Source of the DNA: Ephemerocybe angulata
Taxonomy: Eukaryota > Basidiomycota > Agaricomycetes > Agaricales > Psathyrellaceae
Direction: 5' to 3'
NCBI GenBank assembly: GCA_013368325.1
Contig: JAACJK010000011.1
Coordinates: 186,001-250,000 of the forward strand
Length of the DNA stretch: 64,000 nucleotides
The position numbers were made by a program, and so were the translations under genes. Positions within the stretch are counted from its first letter, which is position 1, and every line of letters begins with the position of its first letter. Below, one piece after another: positions 10,941 through 23,995 of this stretch. Under the pieces are notes generated by a model that saw only the letters and a list, made by a program, of their open reading frames with translations, was not told where the DNA came from and did no database searches.

Positions 10941-13210
10941 TTACGAGCTATACAGCTCTCCAATATCATCCCTAAACATCTTACTAACAGCACCCCTATT
11001 CACCTTCTGCGCCGCCGTAACAAGCCCATTCTCAGGCGTCCACTCCTCCGCAGTCAAAATGACGCCCTTCAACAGCTCCGCCGGCTTGAACTTGTTCTTC
11101 TTACCGACCTCATTACAGGCATTCAGAACGAGCTTCCGCACAGCCTTGTCCTTGCACAGATCTGGCAGGTTCGTCGTGGAATCGGCGGAGCCGGCGGCCT
11201 TCACGGCCTGGCGGAGGTTGCTCTCGTTGGGGACGATGATGGCAATCGGCTGGTCGGCGTCTTGCGATGCGTAGACGCAGACGTTAGAGACAAGGTCGCA
11301 CGATTTGTAGATACTCTCCAGCTTCTCGAGAGCGATATACTGCAAAGGAATTGATTAGCCCTCGCATGCTTCGATTGAAGACGTAGAAACTGGTACTCAC
11401 CTCGCCGCTCTGCAGCTTGATCAAATTCTTCAGACGATCCACGATGCTCAGCGTTCCGTCCTCGTTCCACTGACCGACATCTCCGGTCCTAAACCAGCCG
11501 TCCTTCGTAAAGATAGTTTCGTCCTCGTTCAGATCCGGTCTCTTGAAGTATCCCTTCGATACACTCGGGCCTCGAATGCAGATTTCTCCCTGTGGCGGGT
11601 CGTTCTTGGAGGTATAGCCCATATCGGGGCAGTCGAGGAGCTTGACTTCGAGCGAAGGGACGGGAAGGCCAACGGCACCATACTGGTGCAACTCAGGGGG
11701 GAGGATAGCGCACATACCGCAGGACTCGGTCATTCCATACCCTAAAACTGAGATCAGCGAACGTCGAAAGAAGTTATTGTATAGTAAGACGCACCTTGCA
11801 TCAAAGGCATAACAGCCAAGCTCATAAACTCCTGTGTATCCTTGCTGATGGCCGCCCCGCCATTGATACCCAAACGGATGCTCCCTCCAGTTGGCGCGCG
11901 AATTCCACTCAAAACGTACTTGTCCATCAACCAGCTCAGCACAGGCACCTGCTTCTTCTTCACAGTCATCGCCGTCTCCACCACAGTCTTGGTGACCCAA
12001 CCCATCTGATCGAGCTTGCCCACAATGCCCTTGCGGATCTGCTCCCAAACGGCGGGGACACCCAGCATGATCGTAGGCTGGTAGACGGTTAAATCGCCTT
12101 TGCAGTTCCGGACGGATTGGTCGGTGAGAGTTTTGGGGCGGGCGTACACGGCCGTTGCTCCAACGTAGATAGCGACAAGTTCGACGATAAACTCGAAGAC
12201 GTGTGCCAGAGGGAGATAGGCGAGGTAGACCGAGTCTTCCGGGAGATGGTGGCCGTAGAGGAAGTTGACGGAGGCCAATGATGCTATTAGGTTGCGATGC
12301 GTAAGCTGTACGCCCTTGGGCTTTCCAGTGCTTCCGCTGGTATACATGATGCAGGCGTTCGTTTCGGGAGTGGGCCGGCGCTCTGCGAGAACCTCGTCCG
12401 TAACCTCTTTGTGCTCCCTCCCGAGTTGTCGGAGGGCATCGACGTGGAAGTGCTGGATTTTGCCTCCGCCTTCGCGTTCGAGAGCCGAGATCTTGTCGAG
12501 GAGCTGGAAGTCGGGTGCTCCATCGTAGAAGACGTACTGGATGGCTGGGGTATCGGGGAGAACTTTGAGGAGAGTGGGAAGGAGGTCGGCGTTGGTGAAG
12601 ACTGCGCGGCAGTCAGGCTCGTTCAGAGAATGTGCGAGACCTTCCTGGCCAAGAGTTTCGTAGGACGTGGCGATCGCTGTTGAGATGAGTGAGCACGCTT
12701 GCGAGAATAGCTGCCAGTTCGGGCTGCGGAGGGGGGCTTAGTACGGTCACACATCGGAGCCAAAAATACCGACCTGGTCTGAGCGTAAATGTTCATGACA
12801 TCATCCTGCGCGAGGCCCAAAACCACCAGAGCTTTCGCCACCTCCCTAATCGCCTCCCGGTACTCGGTGAACGTCCAGTACTTGGGGTCACTGAGCTCGA
12901 AGTACTTCCACGTCTTCGTCTCCTCCCTCTCCTCCCCATCGACGACCTTCTTGATGACCTTCTTCTCTTCGTGCACGCGGACGACATCGCGCCAGCCCAC
13001 GGCATTCTTGTGGGGCAGCATGGCCACGGCATGCTCGAGGACGTCGGGGATGACGCTGACATCGGGAGATGGCTGAGAGAGGAGCTCATCTTTGGCGACG
13101 GCTAGACGGCGGATGCCACCCTCACCACCCTCAGGAGGCGGAGGGGAGACTTCGACGGAGCCTTCGCCGAAGTATGACTTGCGCAGGTCAAGTTTCTCAG
13201 TAGGTCCCAT
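10941..13210 (-). CDS. Long-chain fatty-acid--CoA ligase
   Basis: Activates long-chain fatty acids (ATP + CoA to acyl-CoA) for lipid synthesis and beta-oxidation. Four exons: 13210-12774, 12723-11795, 11741-11401 and 11339-10941; the product is 701 aa, normal for Faa1/Faa4-type enzymes. The ANL-superfamily motifs are complete: P-loop YTSGSTGKPKG at about 273-283, YLPLAHVFE, the adenine motif GYGMTESCG at about 456, and the fatty-acyl-CoA synthetase signature DGWFRTGDVGQW followed by DRLKNLIKLQSGEY. The first intron uses a GTCGGT donor, which is canonical only at GT. The C-terminus ends in YSS, so no PTS1 peroxisomal signal is seen. Which yeast paralogue it corresponds to cannot be decided. 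Confidence 0.93.
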
Positions 13211-14513
13211 GGTTATGGTCGAAGGAAAGCTGTTGCCCCTGTTGACGCTTGAGTTTCTGGATTAGTGTTGTTGCTGGATGCTTGGCGCGTCGATCGAAAT
13301 GGTAGAGCCGGATTGGCGATAGCCGGAGTATAAGTAGGGTATAGAAAGCTTTTAGAGAGAGAGATGGGAAAGTGGGAGAGAGATGGTGTTGAAGAAACTC
13401 GGCGTGCAAAAGGTGTCTTTATGAACTCCGCTATGACGCTGGCGGATCCGGGATCGTTAGGTTTTTTCACCTGAGAACGGAAGTACCGGTGCAGCGCGTG
13501 GGGCAAGCTCTGCGTTCTCGGTCCCCACATGTGCGTCACTGCTGCATGGGCGCAGCAGCATGGCCAGGCTATAGCTTATTTCGCTTCCTTGTTGGAAGCC
13601 GTTTTCTGAGACATTCGAGTACCGGCCAGAAGAGGTGAGTTCCCTTGTTAGCCTACTCGGAAGATAAGAGAAAGGCAGACATTCAGGAATCCGCAGTACG
13701 GGGGCAGATCGATGTGGACAATCATGCGCTGACGAGCGACGGATTTGCGCAACAGTCTCATCTGATGGCGAGAAAGCAACAACGTTAACTCTTTCCGCCA
13801 CCACCACCTGGCACCAGGCCATTCGAAGCCTTCAAGCACCGCAGATCTGTCAGTGTCAAAGGCGGTTGTCGATAAGAGCTTGGTACTTGGGAGTAATCCC
13901 CGTCTACCAGGTATCAATACCTGCCACCAGCGCGAGACTCGAGCAAAGGCTCGAGTTCAGCGCTCAGCGGCCAGCTGAATTCGACCCACTTTGTTTGTAG
14001 TTCCCAGGCCGATGTCGGGGCCGCTCAGGCTCAATGGCAAGCAGAACGAAAGCCCTGAGAAAGCTTGGGAGGGGGCCGTGCCACGCGCATGGACGCCAGC
14101 CTGTATCATTTGGCCCGATGGTACATACCAGCATTGGATCTCCAGATGCGCGAAGGTGTGGGTAAAGGCGGATCTGCTGAATCTTGCGTTTAAAGTGCGT
14201 TCTCATTTCAGACCTCCCTGTCCCTGTAATATACTTAAGTTCTGATGAATGAAGGGGGCCTTCTAGTCCACGAGGAATCGCTGAGGCGGTACTGCACTTG
14301 TCCGACAACCTTTTTTTGAGGATCCCATGCGGTCCTGCGCTAGTCTGAGCCCGAGTCGCAGCTCACTCGTGCCACGGAATGGTAGAGGACGAAGTAAAAC
14401 GCTTCGAAGCATTTTCAAATCCCTCCAGAGAAGCCCAAACGCGCACACACATCCCAACACCGATCTGGCAATTCCACGATGATCTCTCCGTCAACCACCA
14501 CAACTTGGGCACG
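13211..14513. other. Intergenic spacer
   Basis: Divergent 5' region between the acyl-CoA synthetase and a broken F-box gene. No open frame here has a recognisable domain. Nothing else is supported. Confidence 0.5.
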
Positions 14514-15185
14514 ATGCGGCGATTCGGCCAAACGCCAATCCTCCCCGACCTGCCTACAGAGCTTTTACGCCTCATCGTTGAGAATGCCTGCGTACCTAGT
14601 GACTGTGCGAGTCTTTACATACTCGCTGTGCAGGACCTCAAACCCTTTGAGCTCTGGAACCGCTTTCGCGTGCACGATTCGCATCAGCTCGAGTTATGGG
14701 CTGGGAGGTGCTTCTCTCTTGAGGAAGTTTATTCGGCATTACCAGAGGATTCGAAGGAGAGGCGCAGAAGGATTTTCAGTCTTTTTGTCGACCTGACGTA
14801 TCTCAATCTGTTCCAGGCCGCATATCCCAACTGCCCTATCGTTTGGAATGAGGACGAAGGTGACGACAGTCCTTATTTGTTTGGGAAGGGCTATGATCTT
14901 GTGCGGTGGGGGAAAGGACGAGGGAAAGGTAGTGGGTATAGCGTCAAATATCGAAGTAGCGGAAGACGTTGGAGATCGAACGCTACGTTAGAGGTGTCGA
15001 TCAGGGGAGATTACCCTTTGAAGATGGCGGTGGTGAGTCCTGTTGGAAGCCACAGAACGACCTCCATCCTGGCCCTGGCCCACTGTTTCCTGTAAACCTT
15101 TGACCACGCCGACCCCAGAGGGTACTCTTTCCTTCGGTCAAGCGAATGGACTATGCTTGTTCGATGCTGACTGGGGACCTCTTGG
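14514..15185 (+). pseudogene. Broken F-box gene, paralogue of 23996-25785
   Basis: The ATG at 14514 opens a frame matching the intact F-box gene at 23996: LPDLPTELLRLIVENACVPS versus LDLPTEILLQIIEYACASP, then ALPEDSKERRRRIF, LFQAAYP and DDSPYLFGKGYDLV. At about 14925 the match jumps across the acidic middle region of the intact gene, a deletion of roughly 600 bp. It resumes in shifted frames: 14970-15010 corresponds to the 25150 region, and 15120-15180 (GGACTATGCTTGTTCGATG) to about 25367. The frame closes at 15095, so the Leu-rich C-terminus is lost. It lies directly downstream of the minus-strand DUF6535-HEAT gene, while the intact copy lies at that gene's other end. Confidence 0.75.
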
Positions 15186-15540
15186 CTTCAGAGCTGTGCA
15201 ACCTTGAGACTAGAGCTGCATTCATCGCAGTTCATTACTGTTCCGTGTGATCGGATAAGGTGCCTGTATCAGAGCCATACTGCTGATTAGAATTTCGACA
15301 ATTGACCTTAATGATTGTTCGTGCATCGCTCACCACTTCCGCCCTCCATGAAAGCCATGCGCGCCTCCTGCGCGATGTAGGGGTGCTCGTGATAAGTATA
15401 GGATACTTACCAGATGATTCCTAGGGCGATAGGTATCGTAATATTATAACAAATAGTATGTCGAAGAAAAACAAAGAGAGACACAAAGAAGACGATATAC
15501 TCCAGAAACTCGTAGATGATTAGTCTTGGGAGAATCTCTT

Positions 15541-18500
15541 TCAAGCGTCTGAAACTGTGGATCGAAATTCAGGAGTCTCCGGAAGCCATGTCTGGCATTG
15601 TGCAAGCCAAGTCGGAACCTCGTGAATTGTCGCATTCCGCCCGAACAACGCAAATATGAACCAATCAACGACCTCGGCATTATGAGTGAGCGTCTTGGAG
15701 GCATAGCGACACCAAAGAGCCGTCAGGATTTGAAACCGTTGGGGGTCAAGGTTCGGTCTGGTCACCACGGCCGAAGCGAAGAACAACATGACATGGTCTG
15801 TGGGTTCATCTGCGAAGCGTCCTGAGGAAGAGTCTCAGATGAATGCTAAGAAGAAAACGAGTGGTCGAGCATACCATCTGCAATCAATCTGGCTAACAGT
15901 TCAGTATGGCCAAGGAGGGCAAGGCTTTCTGAGCCGAATGCAAATGCGATGATTTGCAGTGATATGGTTCTCCGGACTGTTGTGCCCGTGATGAATAACA
16001 GATTGATCAAGCCCTGGATTGGCACGCGCCGTGCTTACCTGCTGCCTCAGTCGACATCATAGAGAGCAGTTCGAGTGCCGAGGGCCTCAGATTCTCGTTT
16101 TCCAACAGTGTCATGAACTGTGACGTGAGTGGCCTGATCTGCTTCAGGACAAAGCCGCTTGTTGATGTGGATAAGGCGCTGTTGTGCCCAGAATCTTTTG
16201 CATATTGCAGAAAACTTGGTCGGAAAAAGAAGGCACAGTATGGCACTACCCAACCCACCTGCGGAAACCCCTGAAAGCGCTACTAGCAGCCGGATTGCTG
16301 TTGCCCGGATACCTCCCACATCATCCTTGTCATCCAGCGCCAGTTTAATGATTTCTGGAATGACTGCCATAAATGATCGAGGGTTTAAGTGTCCTAGAGA
16401 AAGATTCATAGGTTCAGGCGGTATCAAGGCGTAAACGAAGATAACATTACTCACGATGGCGCGAATAGATTCTTGATAGTAGCTCAATTGCGGTCGAACG
16501 GGCAAATGATGACCCATTTCGCAGAATGGGTGCGAGAGCGAGGGCGATAGAGGCGGCAGTATCGTCCGAGATGACAACTTATGCATGAAGGATGCATGAT
16601 TGCCGTCAGAGAGAACACACCATAGTGGGACTGAGGTTTCTGATGACTTACGACGTTCTGAAAGCTGCAATGCAATGCTCTTCCCTTCAACAGTGATTGT
16701 AGGTATCATCGTCGGGATCAAGGTCAAGACATCCCTATTGAGTTTTGCTGAAGATCCCGTTAACTAGACACCCGCATTTATATGTTGGTGAAGTCTGACT
16801 TTCGGTCGCGGATGAGGTGAGATTTTTGAGAAGGATATATTCTGCCTCTTTCCTCAGCTTCTCGTGGCCCTTGTCGGCGACCAGCAGTGCCATCTCCATT
16901 AGCGGAGAGATGGACGGGGACACTATTTCTTTAAATGGGCTGTATTGGTCTAGATCCGTGCCTTGTTAACGACAGTGCGAAGTGCATTTAGCTCAAAACC
17001 AACCATCTGCATTGCCGTCGGTTAAGCTGCGGATAGCCTCGATTGCATTGGGGCGGTATTTGGTAGATTCTGGGTCCTTCATGGCGGCTTCGATGACCTT
17101 CGATAAGGATGCTTTGATCGCATCCTGGAAACGCTCTGCACAACCATCATTCAAGCCATCCACCGTGAATTTTAACGGGCTAACGTACGGTTGTCGAAGA
17201 TGGACATCAGTAGTCGAAGTGTTTCCTTTCGTAGGTCCCCATTACCTTCCTTGATGCATATGACTGCAAGTCGAGTGACTATCGCCCCGTCATCTTTGCG
17301 CCACTGTCAGTCGATGTTTGTCTCGAAGATATTGGGTCTATACGCACCGGCATTCTTCAACAAGTCGCCGTAGTAGTAGTCTCCGTTGCCTAGAACGCGA
17401 AATTAACTTTCTCTTCTTCGGTCTCCTCCTTAACGGCTGACCCAGCGCTTACCGATTAACCGACGCAGCAGACTGACAGCTGCTGACCGAACCTCATAGC
17501 TGACGTCGCTCTTGAGCGCGGATTCTATGCATCGAGGTAACACATTTTGAATTGGCTCGGGAAGCTTGACTGAGGCATATGCGTTCAGGCTGGGCTGACG
17601 AGAGAGCGCTGAGTTCATACCATTTTGAAAAAGAAGAACCAAAGAATCGGAATCCCATTGACATGGCACGTCCTTGACCACAATTTCCACGAGCTTCGGA
17701 ACTGCTTGAAACTCCGCTATATAAGGGATATCAGGAGAAGGCCCTTTGCGAAGCCACTTTAAACATACGGTTACGCCCAAGGAGGAGGATGATCTGGATC
17801 CACGTTTTGTGACTGTCTGCGGCATCGCTTTGAGCGTCTACATTGGCAATAAATCAGTAAGCTATGGACTTGGAGGTTTTCAGGTGGATAGGCTGTACCT
17901 GTTGGTGGCTTCCCCTCTGGCATCGAGCCGGGCAGTGTCAACTTCTTCAAAGTCGCGACGGCAGTGTCACATAGGTTGGGATCCTTGAGGGCGGACGCAA
18001 GTGATATCCCAAATTTCGATGCCATAGAGTCTCGCAGCTTCGCTGAAAGGAAGAATATCTATGAGGTTTAGGACGCTAGGTACGATGACGCCCGAGTGTT
18101 TACCGTCTTTAAGAAACTCCTGCAGCCACCGTAATGCGTCCCCTCGGACATTAGAGTCAGTGTCTTTGATAGCGGCGTCGACTATCTTGTTGATCCCGAA
18201 GAAGTCGGCTGTGGAAAGCACAAGTTGGTATGTGAGCTGGCTTTGAATCAAATCCACCACCTGCTTACCATGTTTGACGTGTGGGCCAACAAAGTTAACC
18301 CAGGACTGCCGAACTTTCCAGCTGTCGTCCTTGATGCCCGTTTCAAAGTGAGTGTAAATGGCCTGGCTCATGGCTTCGACGAATTTTCCTGGACCTTTGA
18401 GGTTGGGCGCATTGTAAGACACGGTGGAGCATGTTACGAAATACACTGACCCTGACCTCCCTCCCCTTCGACCGAGGCTAATATTGCCATTGAGTTGACG

Positions 18501-21500
18501 AACTCTGAACGGCAGTCATAGTCACTGTCGACCATCGCCTGTTTTATGAGCTTTGTAACAATATCCTCGGGAAGAGTGACTTGAATAAAATACAGTTATC
18601 AATTCCATACCGCCCCCTTTGACGGTGCACTCACTGCCAGGCGATTTGCCTAGGGCTCCGAGAAACTGGGCCAGAGAGAAACGGACGTTCCAGTCTCTAT
18701 CCTCAAGCAATGTGGCGACATGAGGGGCGACTTCTGTACATATGAGCTTGCACGAATGAACTGAAGCAAGAGAATTAGCTTCCAGCAGCGGCGCGATACT
18801 AGGTTGGGGAAAAAACACACCACGCTTAGCCAGAACTATCATTGATTGAAGACAATAATTGCGGACAGAATTGCGGACGTCGCTGTCGGGGTCGTGAATC
18901 GCCATTTGTATGATAATGGCAGGCGCCTCCGCGAGCTGCTTAGGAACTTGGTGGAAGTGATTAAAGAGCAATCACGCACGAATGTGATATTGATTGGACA
19001 TACAGTGGCCAGCGGTATTCGCAAGGACGTCGACCCAATATCTCCGTTCAAGCCAGTTCAGCCCCACTAAATACTTGCGCATGGGAAGCGACAGCGATGA
19101 CTCGGCCATGTAGGTATTTTCTGGATGCGTTTCTACGAGGGCACGGTCATTCTTGCAAAGTCGCAATCAGGAGGGTCAAAAGTTACCTTCAGACTCATGA
19201 TCCGACGCGGAACGGGTACTGCTGTAATCAGTGTCCTTGACTGCAGGTTCCTCCTTTGGTTCAGGTTGCTCTATAATGTTGCCATTAATCGCATTTTCAA
19301 GGTCTTTGACGACGCCGTCGAGAGCTTTTCTGACTGGTTCCTCGAGTATACCTACAACTCGGTTAACATTTGTGTCACCAATCCATAAGAGACTCACCGT
19401 GACCGAGGAGTGCTGCCAGGAGTCGCACCCACTTCGCCGTCCGATCCCATTCCTCCGTTTTCCTTGGATCTAGTTCAAGGTCTCCCGCCATAGCATTAAT
19501 AAAGACATGCATATCCTCGGGTTCTACATGAAGTCAATTGATATAATGACACTGAAAACTAGAGAAGGTAAAAGAACCTACTAATTGCTATTCCCGATGT
19601 TAAGAAGTCAACAAATTGGTTCCAGGTCTCATTGGTTTCTCCCCGTACTAGGATACGTATCATGATCGGGATGGCATCCGGAAAAGCGACTAAGTTAAAG
19701 TCAGCTCTGTATTAGTGATACCCTCAACGCCGATCAAGCCCACCCACCCTGCTTCGAGATGGTGCATATCAGAGGTATCCACGAATTGCAAATCGACGAG
19801 TACGGCTCTCTGATGATGGCATCACCTGGCACAGGAGGAGGAGGAGGCTCCGAGTCTTCCCATGATTCGTCGACTGGCAAAGCGTCATAGGAAAGGATGG
19901 TGTCCTTTACGTATTCAAGGGCTTCGTCTGCCGGTAATGAATGATTAGTGAGTGAAAGGAGACTCAGGAATCAGGAGGCAGCTGCTCGTACCACTGAGAC
20001 CACGGTCCTCGCAGATTGAAGAAATAAGACTCAAAGCAGCAGTCCGGACGTCGTTATTATCGTCCTTCAGGGCCAACTCTACGAGCTTCTTTAAAAGGTC
20101 CATATGCTCAGTCTCGACTACAAAAAATGTGTTACTGATAATGTTAGGTGATTAATAAGGTAAGAAACCTACGACGCTTGATAAAGGTTTCCAACACCAA
20201 GACACCGTTGTGGCGAACACGCCAATGGTAACTCGGAAGCACAGTCGCCGTCTCGATCCATTTAAGCGCATCAACTTTCAGATACCAGACAAAGCGATCT
20301 AGACAAGTATATCGGTCATTTATGTGCGCTAGCAATGACTTCAATGTCAGAATCTCACCATCATTAGCCAGCTGTTTAATAAGCTCTTGCCCAGCAACCT
20401 GAATGCTCCGATGTTCATCGTGAATAGAGACCTCGACGATCTTTTCGAACATAGACTCAGACGTAACGACAGCTTCCACAAATTCGGCAGGAAATAGCCA
20501 CGGGAACGTGTAAGGTGGTCGTTCCGCTCCTGGTTTGTACTCCTCCCGATTTTGAAGGTCTTTGAGCGCAACCAAGAAGTTGTAGCGACGGTTAAACTCG
20601 CTTCCGTCGAGGACGAGGCTAAGATAATTCAGAAGGCTATCCCTGACTTCCAAGCCTGCACAATAGTAGTTTAGAGATTACAGGGGACCAGGGTGAGCGA
20701 AAAAAGCGCTGACCATTGTTCCAAAGTTTCTGTACCAATCTCATGGCTGGTAGGCGAACATCGTCGGGCGACGACTCATCGAGGGCGACCTCGACAAGAT
20801 TCGGAATAACCTCGTTCACTGCCGAGTAGAGCGGCCCCCCTGAGACTAGAAGCACATCCTCTCCTTTAAGTACCGAGGCCACGGAAGAAGGAGGTTGCAT
20901 ACCTATTGACAGGGACTGTATAAACGTTATGGTGCGAATACGGGGCTGGTCCTCGTAATGTGTCAAGCCAGACCGAATGCTCGAAACGAGGGCCTCTGTT
21001 ATTTGTCCGCGCATTCTTTCTACGATTGCAGTAAATGACTTATCGTGGTGATGCATAGTTAGAAGAAACCTTACCACCGGTCGCAAGCTCTGTGAGCAGT
21101 TCGAGACCATCCGGATCGTCAGATACAGCCATGCCCGCGATATTCTTGATAGAAGCGTCGATGGCCCCGTCGAATATGTTTGCTATTCGAGAGTTCAGCA
21201 GAAAAGGAAACATGCCCAACTCACGAGATGGAGACAACACATGCTTGAGCATCTTGATTGCATGTATCCGCAAGGCATGATTAGGCTGTGATAGGCTGAC
21301 GATGAGGCTCCTCAATAGCCTTGCGTGTGGCTGAATCAAATCCCTCTCTTCAAGAGGTACTTTGACCGAGCACATGTCTGACAGTGCATCTGCCGCCACA
21401 TCCTCCCATCCCTTCACTTTGACGAAAATTAACATGAGAAATATGAATAGGTGTTTCAGACGTACCTGCGACTTCGTACAGCCTTGTAAGATAGCTCCAC

Positions 21501-23313
21501 CCTAGAGCATAGACGTTGGCGCGCTCGCTCGGAGTAAGACTTGCTGCCCATTCACTTGTTCGTCCTGTTTCAGATGCAGAAACTGTCGCTATATGGCCCA
21601 TGAATTGCCAGTTAAAAACGGGAAAGTAATGGCTCGGTGGGAGACGGCTTGCCTTTAGCGAGGCACAGACACAAGACGAAGGAGCTGATCGTTTTCAAGC
21701 ACGGGGGTCCTCCAGCGAGGCCTCGGCAGGCACCCAGCACGAAGTGCAGTCTGTGTGTCGATCGAATATCTTGGAAGGCCATGTCCCAAGGTCTATCTGG
21801 TAGTTCGTTCACGTTGAAGTCGATCGGTGTTTCAGGAATCCCTGGGAGGGGCGTTCTTTTCGGTAGATCCTTCGTGTTGAGGAGCATGATGACCTGGGCA
21901 CGAAGTCCGAACAACAAGGGGCGAAGGGCTTCAGGGAGCTCGTTACAGCGATATAGAGGGTTTCCGGGTTCAAGGGATGTCCTCAAGACAGCGTCGAGGG
22001 TCAGGTATTGCTTCTGGACCTCTTCCAGGTCTTTCTCGCTGGTGTTCTGAATCTCCTTTTCGTAGTGCCTCGCGAACTTCAAAAACACGAACAGGTAATT
22101 GCAGATGGTTTCGTCCCACTCTTCAATGTCGTCTATCCTGGTAGCAATATACTGTTTCATGCGCAACAGCAAGACTTCAGGCGTGTCTTGGCGGCACAAT
22201 GCATCAATCCACTTGTTGGGGAAGACAGGGAGCGCAACCTCCTGAAAGGCTGCATCGACATGTGCAGGGTTGTCCGACTTGATCACTTTGGTGTATAATA
22301 TCTCCCCTAGGCACTCGTTTATATCCTTTTCGAGGTACGGCGGTGGGCCGGGGTTGCCTCGAGAAAGGAGTTTGCCACAGAGCTCTGACAGCGTCGTATT
22401 GAATGGGGAGGATGGGAAAAACAAGGGGATGCAAGTCATCGAAAAGTAAATTGTAGCGCCAGAGATGCAGAACGCGAGCAATACGCGGCCTATGGTTGGA
22501 TTTTCTGCCTGGGTCTGAAGGATAAGGCCGACGAAGAAAAGGAATGCTGCGATTTGAACGAGGAATGGGAGGACGATGAGAACTTCCCTAAGATGCCAGC
22601 GTTCTGCCTCTGCGTCAAGATTGTATCGTTTGTAGGCGGCCCTAGATCCTCCGATTCGGCCTGCTGTTGCCGGAAGGAAGTGCCCAAGCCACGCCTTGGC
22701 TAGCACACCCATGATGGCGCTGAACAATGTCGTGCAGAGGCTGAGGATCCATAGCCCACTGGTCCAATTGGTTGCAACTGGGATGGGGCTGGGTGGATTG
22801 CTGGATCCTTTATCCAGCATCTCGCGGATTGCGGTCAGTATACGTTGTTCCGAGTCGGCTTGAAGATCGCTCCTTGCGTCGATAACGAATGACGCGATTA
22901 TCCCCGCGAACAAACCAGCCTGGAAAGTGGCTTGAATATCATGAACTCTCCCAGCAATTCGAACAAAGCTCACGAAGATCATGAGAGAATCCAAGCTCGA
23001 ATTCCACAGCTCTGCCTGCTCCCTCGCTCTTAGTTCGGCCACTTCCAGATAACAGTTCCAAATCTTCGCGTCTTCCCTGAATTCTTGGACCTTGTTTCCG
23101 ATGCCACCACTGCCCGAGGGAGCGCCTTGAACGTTCAACACGGCTTCAACACGAGTAATGATCGCCTTCGCCGCAGCTGGCAGCTTGGGCGCTGAGGCGT
23201 TCCAGTCATTCTGCTGGGCTTTCTCAGCGCTGCTGTCACTGTTTGCGTACTGGCAGATAATATGAGCGTCAATAATCTGGCCTGAACTAGCAGGACACCC
23301 ACTGGAGCCCCAT
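15541..23313 (-). CDS. DUF6535 membrane module plus HEAT-repeat solenoid, copy 1
   Basis: Giant protein of unknown function, about 1942 aa, traced without a break through 35 exons: 23313-23299, 23249-22974, 22919-21653, 21588-21466, 21416-21225, 21182-21075, 21019-20903, 20839-20714, 20655-20359, 20298-20173, 20117-19992, 19927-19748, 19689-19582, 19523-19398, 19351-19187, 19132-19004, 18946-18821, 18760-18635, 18579-18457, 18394-18269, 18208-18104, 18042-17899, 17837-17775, 17716-17621, 17569-17453, 17389-17348, 17293-17189, 17135-17004, 16949-16800, 16747-16652, 16577-16455, 16393-16259, 16194-16039, 15976-15875, 15821-15541. Residues about 65-280 fit DUF6535: an amphipathic entry helix, then membrane segments near 92-112, 152-176, 214-238 and 247-270. 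From about residue 520 on there are HEAT units with D-x-D-x-x-V-R signatures (DTDSNVRGDALRWL, DPDSDVRNSVRNYC). Introns 1 and 2 are phase 0; all 32 later ones are phase 1. The start at 23313 is preferred over an in-frame ATG at 23456 because a TATAAA lies between them and because copy 2 also has a tiny first exon. Intron 3 is GC-AG. Confidence 0.85.
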
Positions 23314-23397
23314 CCTTTCTTTTCCTTTCGGCATCCATCTCGTTCCTCAAAGTGTTGGTGTGAAATGGGAAGGAGCAGCATGTCGGGCGTAGAGGGC

Positions 23398-23403
23398 TTT
23401 ATA
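23398..23403 (-). promoter_or_regulatory. TATA box of DUF6535-HEAT copy 1
   Basis: TATAAA on the minus strand (within GGAGTATAAAGCCC), 85 bp upstream of the ATG at 23313. The second DUF6535-HEAT gene has a TATATATA 68 bp upstream of its ATG, so the arrangement is shared. It argues against translation starting at 23456, which would lie upstream of the box. Confidence 0.55.
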
Positions 23404-23456
23404 CTCCTCCAGTTGCGCAGTACCGTAAAGGCTCGTTGGTCCATATCAACCTGCAA

Positions 23457-23995
23457 ATTAAAACTTCCTCATAAGTTTAAAGCATTCATGATTTGAACAT
23501 GACGGGAAGATCGAATGTAACCATAAATGCAGCAATGTTCCCGTGAGGTTGGACACCCTCCTCAATGCACGCCACGAGGTAGGGTTCATGGCGATGGAAA
23601 CGGAGAAGACAAAGGTACTCAAAAGTAGCTGAGTCGGCTTTGCTTAGATCGACAGTGGCCGTGGTCGGTAACGAGAGGGAAGGGAGTTAAAAGTGGGGCG
23701 GCGACTGCGTGCCAGGGCGTCGTTCGATAAACATGGTGCTGGGACTTGGAATTTAATGTCAGTTATTGGGCAGCATGGCTGGTCGCCGACTTTGGCGGGG
23801 GTAGCTGCGGTTAAAGGTAGAGCGCTAGCCTGACGGGGTTGATGGAGGAAGTGAAGTTTTGGGCCGACGAGGAACCAAGAAATGAGCGTGGGAATAAGGT
23901 TGGCAGCCAATTCGGCAAACCGTTGCTGCCTCCATCTCAAATAAACTGAACCCTCGATTGTAACTTGACGCTCCCGACAGACCCACCTTACTTCA
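23457..23995. other. Intergenic spacer, divergent promoters
   Basis: About 540 bp between the divergent DUF6535-HEAT copy 1 and an F-box gene. No gene or repeat is recognised in it. Confidence 0.5.

Noticed and set aside
23314..23456. ATG at 23456 as the start of DUF6535-HEAT copy 1
   Set aside because: The frame is open, but a TATAAA lies at 23398-23403, downstream of this ATG on the minus strand, and copy 2 shows a tiny first exon plus intron before the same YA-NDS region. The short first exon at 23313-23299 fits both.
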